A program made the position numbers and the translations under genes. Below the pieces are notes generated by a model. The model ran no database searches. It saw only the letters and a list, made by a program, of their open reading frames with translations, and was not told where the DNA came from. DNA of 64,000 nucleotides from Ancylostoma caninum. Lineage: Eukaryota > Nematoda > Chromadorea > Rhabditida > Ancylostomatidae. How positions within the stretch are numbered: position 1 is the first letter of the stretch; each line of letters starts with the position of its first letter. Below are positions 10,282-21,768 of this stretch, piece by piece. The stretch spans positions 1,240,001 to 1,304,000 of the forward strand of contig JBAJFG010000111.1 of assembly GCA_037903475.1 (NCBI GenBank), written 5' to 3'.

Positions 10282-11770
10282 AACAAGCGTTAGTTTCTGC
10301 CCAGAAATACTTTGGAAACCTTGATACTGTAATAACTTGTACGCTTGACATGTTCAACTCTAGGTAGCCTGAGCACTTCAGCCATCGCATATCGCGTACT
10401 TTATGAAATCAACATTTACAAATGGTAGGAAAACAAATGGAAAATAACATATGCTATCCAGAAATGTGCTTTCAGTGTAAGATATCCATAAAAACACAAC
10501 ACGTTTCACAAAATAATTACCCTGTCATAAGCAATGCGGCTGACAGCTTAATGCTGCAACAGACTTTTTACACTTCCTTACGCACATGCCATTCTTCTAT
10601 AAATTGAGTTAGCCTCTGCGCACAATACTCACAATTACTTTTAAGTTATGGTTGGATAATTGTGTGTACTCAAAGTTGCCAGCTTACATATACATACCTA
10701 ATTCAGCATCATGGAGAAACAACGGCCTACAAATGGCTTTCCATTCATTTCGAATTCGAATTTTTAGTTAGCGAAGGCTTCTCCTGGATGAATTCTAGAA
10801 AAGGTGCTAACCCTGTATGAGAATTGCAAGCACACGTTAGGCTAGAAAAAGCGTATGAAAAACAAAACAACGCAGAGACGTGGCTCGGTGCTTTCAAAAC
10901 AATAAAATTGTATGGAAACAAGGACTGCAATGTCAAGTCAAGTTCAGTAGCATGTTAAAGTAATAGCCGGAGTCTTTGTGACTTCTCCTAAAAAGTTTCT
11001 AGCTCGAAAGAACAGAAGAGGGTATTCCAAGATGGAGATACAAGAAAGGAAAGGGGTTATCGCAGAAAAGAGAGAAGCAACGAAAAAAAAAGAGAAAAGA
11101 AAAAGGACAATCATAGCTACTAATAGAGACTAATAATGCTGTTATTCCAGAGCTAATTGACATTTTCACCCCCTTTCTATATAACCATTATAAAACGATA
11201 TCCGAAAATGCTATCGCCTTCGTTCTAGGTCCAGAATCACTCACCTAATTCTTGAATTTCTGTTGGAACCACACGTTATCCCTCCCTGAATTCATGAAGC
11301 ATGCTGCGGGATAGACATGTACTACATTTTACCTCCTTTGGAGATTGAATAAATTGTTCGCGGACAACTCCTGGATAATGGCAGCATAGTCTCCAAACCA
11401 AACTTACCAAAGAAGAGTGAGTGACAAAAAACGAAGATGACAGTGTAGAAATCTATTTCCACATATTACAAAAACATAGCGCTTCTTAGGCATCCTTAGA
11501 ATTCAGGATGAAGAAAAACGACATTCGCGTGAGATGGACACGGTGACACAGCTCAATCGAAGCAGCTAAGGAGCTCAAAACAGAGCTCAGTAGCTGTAAG
11601 CTATGAGCTAGCCCTCCTCTCCTGGATAAATCCCACTGAGGAGAGAAATCATAGCCCTTTGACACATTCCCTTGTAAAAAATCGCCAGGATCTCATTCCA
11701 CTACACGGTGCACCTTTTCCATCCAGGAACTACTATAAACCATGCTCTAGTTCAAACGTGTTCGACTCAC
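10282..11770. other. No supported gene
   Basis: AT-rich sequence. No exon with both splice sites was seen. At 11633 on the minus strand an acceptor (CTCTCCTCAG) could lead to a nine-codon end of the 12-kb minus gene (see 11771-12147), but this is weak. Confidence 0.3.
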
Positions 11771-12147
11771 TGACTCGGCGATGGTTGTCGATTCGCCTCT
11801 TTCATTCTTGTCATCAACAGTGCGCATGTCTTGTGGTCGCTCACGTCAACAACTCTGAAATTACGAGTAATTCACAGATGTTCACCTCAGAAATGGCCCC
11901 AACCACACAGGTTTCAGGACAAGTGTGCTGTTATCCTAGCATTTAGCCTACAAATGGGATTAATTGCCGCCGGCAAATCGTCGCATGGATTCGCGGATTC
12001 CTCTCCAATGAAGGTAACGCACCCGTCGTTGAACAGACGAGTTGCATGCAAAATGAACTCGGTGGGTGAGATGAGCGCGCGGTCCACCTTGCCCTCATCG
12101 CCCTCGTCGTCCTCGCCTTCCAGCTGCTTGTAGCCGTTGTACACCAT
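11771..12147 (-). CDS. Two-exon 5' part of an unidentified gene
   Basis: ATG at 12147 opens a GC-rich, coding-like frame: MVYNGYKQLEGEDDEGD, then ISPTEFILHATRLFNDG. An in-phase donor (GTGCGT) at 12022 joins it to a second exon at 11771-11854, which has a good acceptor (GTAATTTCAG) and a consensus donor (GTGAGT). That exon is open in only one frame, starting VVDVSDHKTC, and the phases fit. The first exon's frame also stays open to about 11952 (through GEESANPCDDLPAA), but its donor there gives a stop in the second exon, so alternative structures exist. An AUG-GAG-stop micro-uORF lies just upstream. Family not recognised; N-terminus acidic. Confidence 0.42.
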
Positions 12148-12321
12148 AATGGTCCCTACTCCATGCCTACCTAACTAATAAACAGAACCAGTTACTAGTT
12201 AGTTACTCGAGTATGCACGAATGCGCACGAAATCTCAAGGAGCTGAAGTCGCTTAAAACGCTGCCCAAACGTTCAGTATGAAAGAGCATCACAAAAGAAG
12301 GTGAATAAATCGCATTTGAGA

Positions 12322-12386
12322 GACTACAACTACATTATCGATTAGTACGACTACGTTATCGATTCAGTACGACTACAACATCGACT
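12322..12386. repeat. Short tandem repeat (about 22-27 bp, three units)
   Basis: Three diverged units around GACTACnnnATCGA, separated by AGTAC, lie between two outward-facing gene starts (12147 minus and 12572 plus). Confidence 0.5.
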
Positions 12387-12571
12387 AGAGAGCATTTTTC
12401 GAGCGCCACTGTGCAACAGTGAAAAGAACACTGAAACAATCAGCTGTCTCGCGTCGAGGGCAACGTTTACTGTGCATTCACATTAATATTTATTATATAT
12501 CATTGTATTTACACCGAAAACATCGTACGAGAGCATAAACAGTGACCTTTTCGTCACACGATTGATTGAAA

Positions 12572-12774
12572 ATGGAGCGGTTAGTGCGCTTGCTATGCAT
12601 TTCACATTGTCTTTCTGCATGTTTTGTCAGAAGCACGTCCTCAGAGCCCCATACACTTTTCCTGGATCCCTCTGGGATACTAGTGATGCTTTTCCACCGC
12701 GACGCAATAGAAATTACGAGTGAATTGACCACAGAAGCTCATAAACCGCAGATACTATCTGCTCCGTCCGCGCT
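12572..12774 (+). CDS. Candidate 5' exon, unidentified protein
   Basis: ATG at 12572 in a good context starts MERLVRLLCISHCLSACFV, a weakly hydrophobic N-terminus that could be a signal sequence. The frame runs through SEPHTLFLDPSGILVMLFH to a consensus donor at 12775 (GTGAGT). A good acceptor (GTTTTGTCAG) also ends at 12630, so the real exon may be only 12631-12774. The intron that follows holds a MITE (12800-13050). No downstream exon or family was identified. Confidence 0.35.
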
Positions 12775-12799
12775 GTGAGTGCCACAATCAGTGTTGAGA

Positions 12800-13050
12800 C
12801 GTGTGCTTAGGACCGAACAATGCATTAGATACCTATTGATTAATCCAAAATTCGAAAATTTGATCTCAAATAAGTCAATAATTCGGTTGCTTGGAAAAGG
12901 CAGAGTAATACAATCCTTCAGGAATGACGAAAAGGCATTTAGCCTCTCCCCTTTCTTGAACATTTAAATTCTTCGGATCTAGCCCTAACGAATGACAAAA
13001 TGGATGGAGTTATTCGATTACTCGATTTTTATTCGGTCCTAAGTATACGC
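12800..13050. mobile_element. MITE, TTAGGACCGAA family, complete copy
   Basis: Inverted ends TGCTTAGGACCGAA (12805) and TTCGGTCCTAAGTA (13033) bracket about 240 bp. The interior contains the family block GTAATACAATCCTTC. Related copies occur at 4895, 23126, 38830-39420, 54284, 59236, 61030 and 63745. A lone end (TGCTTAGAACCGAAT) sits at 13094. No coding capacity. Confidence 0.75.
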
Positions 13051-14465
13051 TTGATTTCCAGATCTAGCACTGCTGTTAAATTCTGGAATTTATGCTTAGA
13101 ACCGAATATAAACAGAATAACTTAATCCATTTGATTATTAATACGGGAAACGAGCGGAAAAATTCGAACGTTCAACGAGGACGAAGCCGAAAATCCCTCT
13201 CTTCTCATTTTTCGAAATTTGCACTGCTCCCTCTTTTTTAGTTTCCCTATTTCCATACGGAAAAGTCGTCCATGAGGGAAGAAGCTGAACAGTAGGCTGC
13301 ACAGAGATGTATTTCTATTAGGGTGCAAAACTATAAATGAGCGCAAACTTTTTTGTCCCTATCAGAGTGTTATTGAAGGCATATGCTCAACTGCCTAAAG
13401 TAGCGTAAAGAGCAAGAGCAATGTCTTCCGCATTTATTGGTATATGAACTGGTTGGGAAAACTCAATTTTTGATTTTTAAAAAAAATTTGAAAGGATGCC
13501 AACTAGAGTGGTGTGGTTAAGGTGGAAACCCCCACCTAACAAATTCTTCTATGTAGTACCTTGGGTAAAAAGTTTCTTGGAACAAGTTTAATACCGATTA
13601 GAAGAGGGGCACATCACGAAAGCATTGGCAAAAAATGGCCGTGGTGCAGCAAAAGGAAGCAACGCATACAGCTCCAAACATTCTTACCCACGTAAAAAGA
13701 CGTTGCCTTCATGGTAAAATATGAGAAGAGTGATCTGATGGGAGGGACTAAGTTCCATGCAGACCGTTACGGCACATCTTTGTCTTGAACAATTGGGCCA
13801 CATTAGTCAGCCAGTTCACCATCATCTTGTCAGAATACCTATTACCAGAAAATGGTCACAACATGACCCATCCAGAGGCGGGGAAAAATACCCAACAAAA
13901 ACCTGGAGAAGTAAGTTGGAAGGTCCTGTCTCAGCCGCCATGCAACCTCGACTCCCCACTATAAGACCACTTGTTACTTCTGGCTAGGAATCTTTCTCGT
14001 GAAGAAAAACTTCAAAGACCGCGAAAAAAGTGAGGGTTCGGGTAAGCGGCTGTTTCGACTCACAGCGCAGTGACTTTCCCGAGAGGGAACCTCATTTCGT
14101 GCATGGAGGATGCCAAAGGGTGGGTGAGAGTAACCGTACGTACCATTTCGATTGAGGCCTTCTCCTATCGTTTTTTAGAACAAAACTTGTTCCGCGCGAA
14201 AACGCACACCCGTAGTTTTACACCTTAATATTTCAAGCGTCACCCTAATTCCTACACTGGGTAGAGTTCGATAAACCCGTCAGCTTCCTTATCTCATCTA
14301 CTTGTGCTCATCATTCTGTTCTATCTTTAAAGCGCTTAGTGGTCAGCACTTTTCAATAAAAATTAGAAATTCAACCAATTCCTGCACAAGTTCAAAAGTT
14401 AAGAGGAGAGATTGTAACTGAAAAGTAGCAGAGATACGTAAAAACTGTGAAAGTTAGTCACTCCC
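13051..14465. other. No supported gene; open minus frame at 13985-14160
   Basis: On minus, about 60 codons are open between roughly 14160 and 13985 (containing SHPPFGILHARNEVPSR) with no clear acceptor. The remainder is AT-rich with no recognisable element. Confidence 0.25.
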
Positions 14466-14588
14466 CTAAAGAGCTTCATAACCACAAACATTAATTCTGC
14501 CAATCCTCAACATTGTCATTCTCATTAGGCTCTTTTCTAGTTGATAATAGATGTACAGTTCTCCCAAAGTTTCTAGTAGTATGGAAAG
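14466..14588 (-). CDS. Candidate terminal exon
   Basis: After an acceptor GAGTTTTCAG the minus strand is open for 40 codons to TAG, containing ILLETLGELYIYYQLEK. The phase is 0. No partner exon was located and the family is unknown; chance occurrence is possible. Confidence 0.2.
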   Translation of the reverse strand, partial: LSILLETLGELYIYYQLEKSLMRMTMLRIGRINVCGYEAL

Positions 14589-16552
14589 CTGAAAACTCTT
14601 ATTAAAAAAGGCTCTGAGGCAAAATGAGCGCCGAGAACATGTTTCAAAAATTTTCAGAATGTCATTGAAGTTCTTAAACAGCAATTCTGTGCTCAATCAC
14701 GAAGGAATTTCTGCTGTTATCTAACTGTTACGAAAGTGAAGAACCACGAACACCCGGGATGGATCTCTGTTATGAGAAACACTTAGTCTGGATTAACCGA
14801 ATGCCTCTTGAGCCGATTCAGGGCATTATAGATTATCAGCAGTGTAAGTCGTGCATTCATTGGGAGACTAAGGATATCATCTCTCCTTGGAAAGTTTGGA
14901 CAATTCATGAGGTGGCAATAGGAAAACTCTGGATCCTCCAAAATTTTCAAATCTCTTTTATTGTTTAAGCAATGCTGTAGCCAAATTATTTACCTGTCTA
15001 CCAAGTTGGACAGATTTGTAACAAGCTTTATTCTTACCTATTTGGTTGATTCCCATTTATTACCTACATAAGTAGTGCTAGAACAACTAACATTTGTTTT
15101 GCATCTTCTTCTCTGCCGAGTTAGATGCAAAGATTCTGGATTAATGACTATTATTAATGCTGGTGCTATAGTCGAATTTCAGTGAGACATTTCCAAAACT
15201 CGTGACGTCCAATTGCTCGTAGTAATCCATTTACAAGTTAAGATATTAATGCACTAATGAGTAAAAGCCTTTTTTCATTGATTTAAACCGTGTAAAAGAC
15301 TTCAAAGCTATTTGACAGGAACACTAATATGATAGGAATATCTTGCTCACCCAATGTCCTTTAGAAAACTTTGGAAGTCTCGGCAAATACCTCTTCCGAG
15401 GGCAGATTTTGGGAACAAACAGTATAATTTTGCGCAGATCTCCCTGATTTCGAAGGTAAATTTGGCTATGCCACGAAATGACAGGGTTACTATAGCATCC
15501 AGTGCTTCTTTCAAACTGCGCTGCTGTCCATGAATTCTAAAAGTTCTAAAAGTCCAACGAAAATGGTAAAAAAGCACTTTTCAGGATCTTGGAAAAAATC
15601 CAGAGAGATAAATTTCCTGCCCTGCGTGTGATCTCACTACAACTTTAATCCCTAACATTGAAATATGGACAAAATAATGGGTAAACACGGATAAAACACT
15701 GCGTTTTCAAGCAGTTTTTAACTACCAGTAACAATATCACTACATCTTAACAGCACAACAAATTTTACGCTCAGGAATGATTGTTCCTTCATTTAAAACA
15801 CTGTTGCACAGCAGCACAGGGTTTTGCGTGACAACCGACACAGTACTTGCGTGGATAACAATGACAAAAAACCAGGAAGGACCGTAAAAGTGAGAACTCC
15901 GAAAGAACTAGGACTCGTTGTGCTGACGAGATTGAAGCTGGTAGTAGTAGTGGGCGAAATCAATGAATTTCGAGGGCCATACGGAGGGGATTACCGAAAA
16001 GTCCCCGACTTTTGTCGTATGCTTCCACTTTTGATGCGCAATTGCCTCGTTCAGTGTAAGCCTCCCACTATCGCGCAGCTTCCCGCTAAAAAAGTGATCG
16101 GTTTCAGGAGATTTTCCAGAAAACTACCCTACACTCTACAGTACTCCTAGGCATAAAAGTCGGTGTTGTTCCTCAACGTACTATGCCGCACTGAGACAAC
16201 GAAGCACCACTTTTGCAGGCACTCCTGCACTATTTGCTTCGTTTCACAAATCAGGCCACTCAGAGGAATAATGAAATATGTGAGTTATTCGACTCACTGC
16301 TCCCAAGCACATTCCAGAATGTCCAGGACAGGTTTGGCTAACAGCGTAATGATGAAAAACATAGATCTCTCAGGAAGGAAATGTGAGTTATTGTTAGACA
16401 CTGGCTGTGTCAAAAATCTGAAAGCAGCGGAAAAGGGAGGGTATCCCCTTAGAAAATCCTCTCATTCTCTAGGAACAGCATACTCAAAAAATGAATTCCG
16501 ACTCTGGAATTCGTGCAGAAGAAGCGCTTTTTTGAGAGAATCGGACTTTTTT
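14589..16552. other. No supported gene
   Basis: AT-rich. Open frames at 15824-16150 and from 16163 have no splice support and mixed codon use. The latter contains ELLLDTGC, which resembles a retropepsin core, but nothing around it supports a retroelement. Confidence 0.3.
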
Positions 16553-16741
16553 CTCAGACAAACTGTTGGAAGGACCGCAGCAGAAAGAGATCTCGATCAT
16601 GTGGTTAAGAAGCGAGAGACGCAGAGATCAAGGATTCGGAAGGGCCTATTCGGAAGAATGCAGCATGAAACCGGAAAAACCACAGCTCACCTGTCAGTTT
16701 TTTCGGTTTTCTGCTGCGGTCCTTCCAAAAGCTTGTCTGAG
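16553..16741. mobile_element. MITE with CTCAGACAAAC termini
   Basis: The left end CTCAGACAAACTGTTGGAAG continues into GACCGCAGCAGAA; the right end is its reverse complement (TTCTGCTGCGGTCCTTCC, then TTGTCTGAG). Element length 189 bp. A second right end occurs at 59446-59483. The apparent 193-residue reading frame ending at 16744 runs through this element and is not a gene. No clear target duplication was seen. Confidence 0.7.
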
Positions 16742-18179
16742 TAGGAAGGAGGATACTTAGATTAGTTACTTTATCTAATACATTTTCATATTCGATAGGT
16801 CCTCCCACCATACTGATGACTTCCCGGAAGGGCCAGGTTTTTATGGTTAGGGAACGAAACTGGCAATTAGGATGCCATTTCTTAAGCTTTGCTCTCCTAC
16901 TTCATTAACTACTTCTTATCATTCTATTTTCTTATTCACTAAGACACAGATAAACAAAGAAGAAATATTACAAGCCAGCCATAAAGTCTGGTTGTTATAT
17001 CAAGTTTTCAAATGCACAGTTCCTAAAAATTTTGAAAGAATGCGCAAAAACTATTATCCGATATGTAATCCAGGAAGTGGGGGAAGTACCTTAAAACTAG
17101 CAACCTTATCTAATGACGTGGTGGGTGGGCTTACATCGTGGGGGCGCCATCCAATTCAATTGTTCTTCATTTCCGGCTTTTTCTATTCCCCGTTTCCGGA
17201 GTTCAAATGTTTCAAATCCGGCTGCAGACGAAGGCGGACTGAAGAAAAACCAGGATCCAAAACAAATACATCGCCAAAACGGAAGCACTATGAATCAGAT
17301 TACTTCACAACACTATGAGGAACAGAGAACAGAGAATAATAAAAAAGATTCTGAGCACGAAAGAGGGATAGAGCACAGAGAAGAGAGCCAGTTAGACCAA
17401 CTGATACTTCCTTTACGCAGGACTTCTTACGCTCGTGGGGTTAGAAAAAACCCTACTATAGTGTATTTTAGGGAGGATTATAGTAGTGAAGATATTAGAG
17501 AAGGAGAGAATGTGAGAAATAGAGCAGTATTCGCAGAGGTCGGCGGGAAATGCAGCTCATAGGCACAAATACCAACTACCATCGTTTTTGCAACGGGCTA
17601 TATGCCACCCCCTTTAGGCTCTAATCCACAAAACTAACAACCTTAGTAACCCCAGGCAAAACCTTAATGTTACCTTCTCCTCGCCGGACTGCTGAACTGT
17701 CGCTCCTCCTCAATTGTTGAGGAACATGATGAAGAGATTTCTAGGGTCCGCGGTGATGTGCTTGTATGTTGCGATGCTCTTCGAGCTGCCTAAATTCATA
17801 CAAACTTACTAATCCAGAATTAGGGCATACATTAGTAAGGAAAATGTAGTACGTTATAAATGAGTTGCACTTCAACATCCATGTTCGTATATGCGTAGCG
17901 TTGTAAGCAATGATGGTCACATGAGAGAGAGACAGTAAATAAGGGCTAGATGAGGAGGACAGGATCGAGTGCAGACGGAGGATCCGCCCAAATTAGGATG
18001 ATTACTTTCAGAGTGATTATGTGCGATGATTTGCACAACAAAATAGCTTGATATTCAGCGAAGCGCCGAGAGAATCGCAAGAAGCAACAAAGAGAGCTCG
18101 AAGTTCGGTAACAAGCTGAATTCATCCTGAATTCATCCCGATGAGTGAGTAGGAGGAAAGGTGAGCACGTTCTTGCCCT
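16742..18179. other. No supported gene; long overlapping open frames
   Basis: Frames at 16872-17318 and 17113-17562 (plus) overlap in different phases. The second has a basic, acidic and Ser-rich composition (RRTSYARGVRKNP) that could be the end of a retroelement polyprotein, but no motif is diagnostic. Confidence 0.25.
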
Positions 18180-18620
18180 CTCGTGCGATGCCGTTTAGGC
18201 GCGAATTTATGCAAATTCACTCAGTACCAACGATGAGCGCCGAATTAAAGGACGCGTCACAACGCATGCGCACGGACGCAACCACACGCACGCATCTCGC
18301 CACACAGTCGTGACACATCCCGTCTCGGTGGCGTTATTGGAGACGTACGAGATGTGCGTCTGACGCGTCTCTGCTAATGCCGTAGGCGACGGATAATAAG
18401 CCAAATCTATGCAGTTTACGATACAGAGGAGCGAGGATGGATTCGGAATCGGTTACTTTTCTGGATGACCTGCACTAGACACTCTGCTCGGCGAAACAAG
18501 GCCGCGTCCGGCCGGCGACATTCTGGTCCTTAACCGAAAATAGCAGCTCAAGTGTTCATATACGCATGCACGCGGTGCTCTAGAACTCGGCACGCTCGTA
18601 TCAACTAAGCCCTGGATTCG
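18180..18620. other. GC-rich island
   Basis: CpG-rich compared with its flanks. The minus strand is open for about 80 codons down to 18207 with strong G/C-ending codons (TRQTHISYVSNNATETG), and the plus strand is open at about 18365-18533. Probably a 5' gene region; no start codon plus donor combination was convincing. Confidence 0.3.
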
Positions 18621-18797
18621 GTTCGTTTCTCTGGATCCAGCCTTTCTAATGAATTTAGGTGCTTGATATAAACCTCATTGGGTACTTTCCCATATCAAAT
18701 GATATTTTTTTAAAATTCTTTTCGCTATAGGAGTATCTAAAATCTCTCGACTCCTCTATCGCTTTTTTTTTCGTTTGTGAACTAACTTTTTTTGCAG

Positions 18798-18850
18798 AAA
18801 CAACTAATACGCGCCAGGATATGGCGGATATTCCGGAGGATTCAGCCTAA
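18798..18850 (+). CDS. Candidate short terminal exon
   Basis: A strong acceptor (ACTTTTTTTGCAG) is followed by 16 codons ending in TAA: TNTRQDMADIPEDSA with coding-type codons. A second frame is open slightly further. It lies downstream of the GC-rich island, which could hold the preceding exon on the same strand. Confidence 0.2.
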
Positions 18851-19988
18851 GGAGGCAATCAATGGCTCATAAAAGCGGGAACACAATGGCAACGACCAAC
18901 AAGAAACTCGGGAGGTAGGACCTCTTCCGGAAAATCGGCAGATAACGAAAGATGCAGGAAGCGGTTTAATGGAGAGCGAGGAGAGACAGAGAGGAGTGAC
19001 GAACATACGCACATACGTACACGGTGGAGGTAAGAAAAGAGAGGATAGCCGAAAAAAAAGGAGAAGCGCGCGAAGGTACGGTAATAAGAACGTGGGACGT
19101 GCAGAAGCGCACGAATAAGCACGAAAAAGGCGTGAACAATCATAATCACATTAAAACGTGGTCATAACAAATGCAGACGAATATCGTAAGGATTGGTGAG
19201 AAAAAAAAAAGCGATGAAATGCAGCACGCATGTTCGTGCGGCGAATTTCCACTGAAATAGTGATATGTGAAAAGCAATGTGAAACCTCATACCTCAAGCA
19301 CAGCGGAGGGAAAGTCGAGTGAGGGACGTGATCTCCTCTCAAACTGCTTTGAATGTCGTGGCACCACTAAAGACATCACAAATTAAATACGCTGAATCAA
19401 AAAAAAAAAACGAAAAAAACTCGTATAAACAGTAAGTAGCAGTGACTAACCGGAAACTGGTACTCCGTCATCCTTGCTCTTACTCCGATTTGGTTCTGCA
19501 AAATAAATTATTGGCTATTGCGTTGAAATGTCAGGAAAAAAAATAATCCTATTTCTGGATTTTTTTTCAAGTCTCATGAGTTTCCACCTAAAAGCAAACG
19601 AACCATTCCAATCACATAACGCCAAATCCTGGCATCTATAACAACCGGACCGAACTCGATCAATATTTGGGCTTAAAAGGGAATTTTTTCGAAGCAGCTA
19701 GTAGAACAAAGTATTGAAAAATTCTTGGATTATTACTTAGACAAAAGCTGGCTAGTGATGACTATATTTGTGCCGATCATGTGCTGTTTTGAAACGAAGG
19801 AGATTTTATTTTTCTATTTTCGACAGCAAGAACTTCAAAGCTTCTAAGAAGCTGTAGTTTGAATCGCAAGGAAAACAAACAAGGAAAATCCATTATTGTA
19901 AAACTGATAGTTCTACAGATGGAAAATAAATAGACCTGTTGCCCGTAAAATGTTTGTTTGAATCGAATTCTTCAGAATTTCGAAAAAC
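18851..19988. other. No supported gene
   Basis: 18850-19350 is purine-rich on plus and open on minus with no splice support; the rest is AT-rich. Confidence 0.35.
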
Positions 19989-20186
19989 TAGGTTGTCGCG
20001 AAAGTTTCCCGCCACTTAGTTCTGTGTACAGTCAAATTTTTCAGGATTGTTCTCGAACTTTCTATCCGAAACACATATAAATGTTAGTCAATAGCCTACC
20101 AATATTCGTCCCTCTAATTTTGTTGCGATAATGACCGAAAAAAAATCGTCGTTGACTTCAAGCATGGCAGGAAACTTTCAACTTGA
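19989..20186. mobile_element. Probable mariner-type MITE
   Basis: The left end TA-GGTTGTCGCGAAAGTTTCCCGCC resembles mariner termini. A weaker inverted mate, GGCAGGAAACTTTCAACTTGATA, ends near 20186, giving about 200 bp. No transposase fragment inside. Confidence 0.45.
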
Positions 20187-20299
20187 TATTCTAAAACTTG
20201 ATATTTATTTTACTTTGTCTTGTATCTTTAGGTTATCAGCCAAACATTACTTAGCTTTAGCATTTTTACTTGAACATGGACCAATCTTGAATCGCTTAA

Positions 20300-20800
20300 T
20301 CACAAAATCGTAAACATCCACAGTAGTGATCGCCGCTGAAGTAACTCGAGAACGTGGTCACCCTAATTACGTAACAGCTCATCTTCCACTCAGCTTGTCC
20401 ACACACACAACAACAACTCCGTATAGGAAAAGGTACGAGCGGAAAAACGAACTTCGCCTCGTGCTTGCCGCCCTGGAGAGGAACAGACCGAGCGGAGGTT
20501 TGGTGCTGAACTGAACGCTGCGCGTACGATGCATGGATGTGCGGATCATGGCTGGAAGTGGCGAGAGGACGGCAGTGCGATGGGTTTGGAGCAACGGACG
20601 TGTCGCGGCACGGCTTCACATCGTCAGGGTTTCAATCGACGCCCAGCAGAATTCGTCAAGTGTTTGTTCAACACGGGTCCATGAGCCCGGACATTGCGGA
20701 TCCCAGATTAGTCTCTGCGCTACGTACGCAATATCACAGATGCTCAGCGATGCTCAGCGCTCATCTGTGCTTGGCTGAACCAACGACAGCTTCATAGAAC
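20300..20800. other. GC-rich island, open on both strands
   Basis: Several overlapping open frames on both strands with high GC. As at 8.2 and 18.2 kb it may mark a promoter and first exon, but none of the frames has a decisive start plus donor. Confidence 0.3.
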
Positions 20801-21265
20801 ACATGAAAAAAAACACGTTCGGCTCAGGAAAATAGGGTCATCGAGACTCATTAGACATCGGATTTATGACAAGGATCCAGCTTCGAGCGTTTTTCACAGG
20901 CTCGCTCGGTATGCGGTGACTTTCGGCGACTTAGTCGGATGGCAAAAGATGAGCACACTCACTGCTCAGGTTGCTGAGTGCTAGGCTCTCCCACTCTTCT
21001 GTTTCTCACGACTTACTAACCATCTACTGCTTGGCAAACTCTACTTAATTAACCTACCAGTAATATTAACGCGTAAGAGAAGGGCCAGAATATTAACTTG
21101 TTACCGTTTCTCAGCACTTATGTAGTGCTCATACTTCCATTCAATGCTTGGCCTCCTTACAGCATTCGTTTCTTCAAGAAAAACACTAAAAATCAATGAT
21201 GCTGCCCGCATAGCAATACTGTTTTTTACCAGTTATCAGTGTGAGTCTCCACAGTTACTGAGGGC

Positions 21266-21592
21266 ATGATCCCACGTCAGTTTCTAGGAATCATTGAAAG
21301 TTCTTCTTTCTTATATTTAGTACCTTTGCTCCGCTTGGGAGGCGGGGCTAGTGATTGGCGTCGCCAGGCAAACGCACGGCCAACGACCATTACATCTGTA
21401 ATAGGTCCAGAAAGTAACACGGTCATCGCTGAGGATATTAGAAATGAGCAGATTTTTTCTGGTGAAAAGGAAATTATCCACGAATTCAGGCGAGCAAAGG
21501 TCAAAAAGGAGCTTTATAGAGATTTTTCATTAGTCATGAGAAGGAGTATTGGCTTGGATTCGTTCCAAGAGAGCTATATACATAAGAAATAA
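21266..21592 (+). CDS. Uninterrupted ORF with overlapping polyadenylation signal
   Basis: ATG at 21266 opens 108 codons to TAA at 21590-21592. The C-terminal half is charged (SGEKEIIHEFRRAKVKKELY) with coding-type codons. AATAAA at 21588-21593 overlaps the stop codon, so an mRNA would have a very short 3' UTR. A GCTAG at 21350 could instead be an acceptor, making the first 28 codons spurious. The family is not recognised; it may be a genuine small gene, an exon or chance. Confidence 0.27.
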   Translation: MIPRQFLGIIESSSFLYLVPLLRLGGGASDWRRQANARPTTITSVIGPESNTVIAEDIRNEQIFSGEKEIIHEFRRAKVKKELYRDFSLVMRRSIGLDSFQESYIHKK

Positions 21593-21711
21593 AACTACAA
21601 AAACTCAAGAACCATAGATGATTTGAAAATATGTATTCCAGTAAAATGTGTTTGTGTTCTTTCAACTCTCACACGTTCTCTCTCGGAAAGGTAATGAATG
21701 AATAATTGGAT

Positions 21712-21768
21712 GTAATGAAATGAAATGAAATGGAATGAAATGAAATGAATCTATGAATGAATGAATGT
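21712..21768. repeat. (TGAAA)n/(TGAA)n microsatellite
   Basis: Imperfect TGAAATGAAATGAAATGGAA units pass into ATGAATGAATGAATG. Confidence 0.85.

Noticed and set aside
16163..16744. 193-residue frame with ELLLDTGC, as in a retropepsin
   Set aside because: Residues around the motif do not continue as an aspartic protease, the frame runs into a MITE, and no RT, integrase or LTR is nearby.
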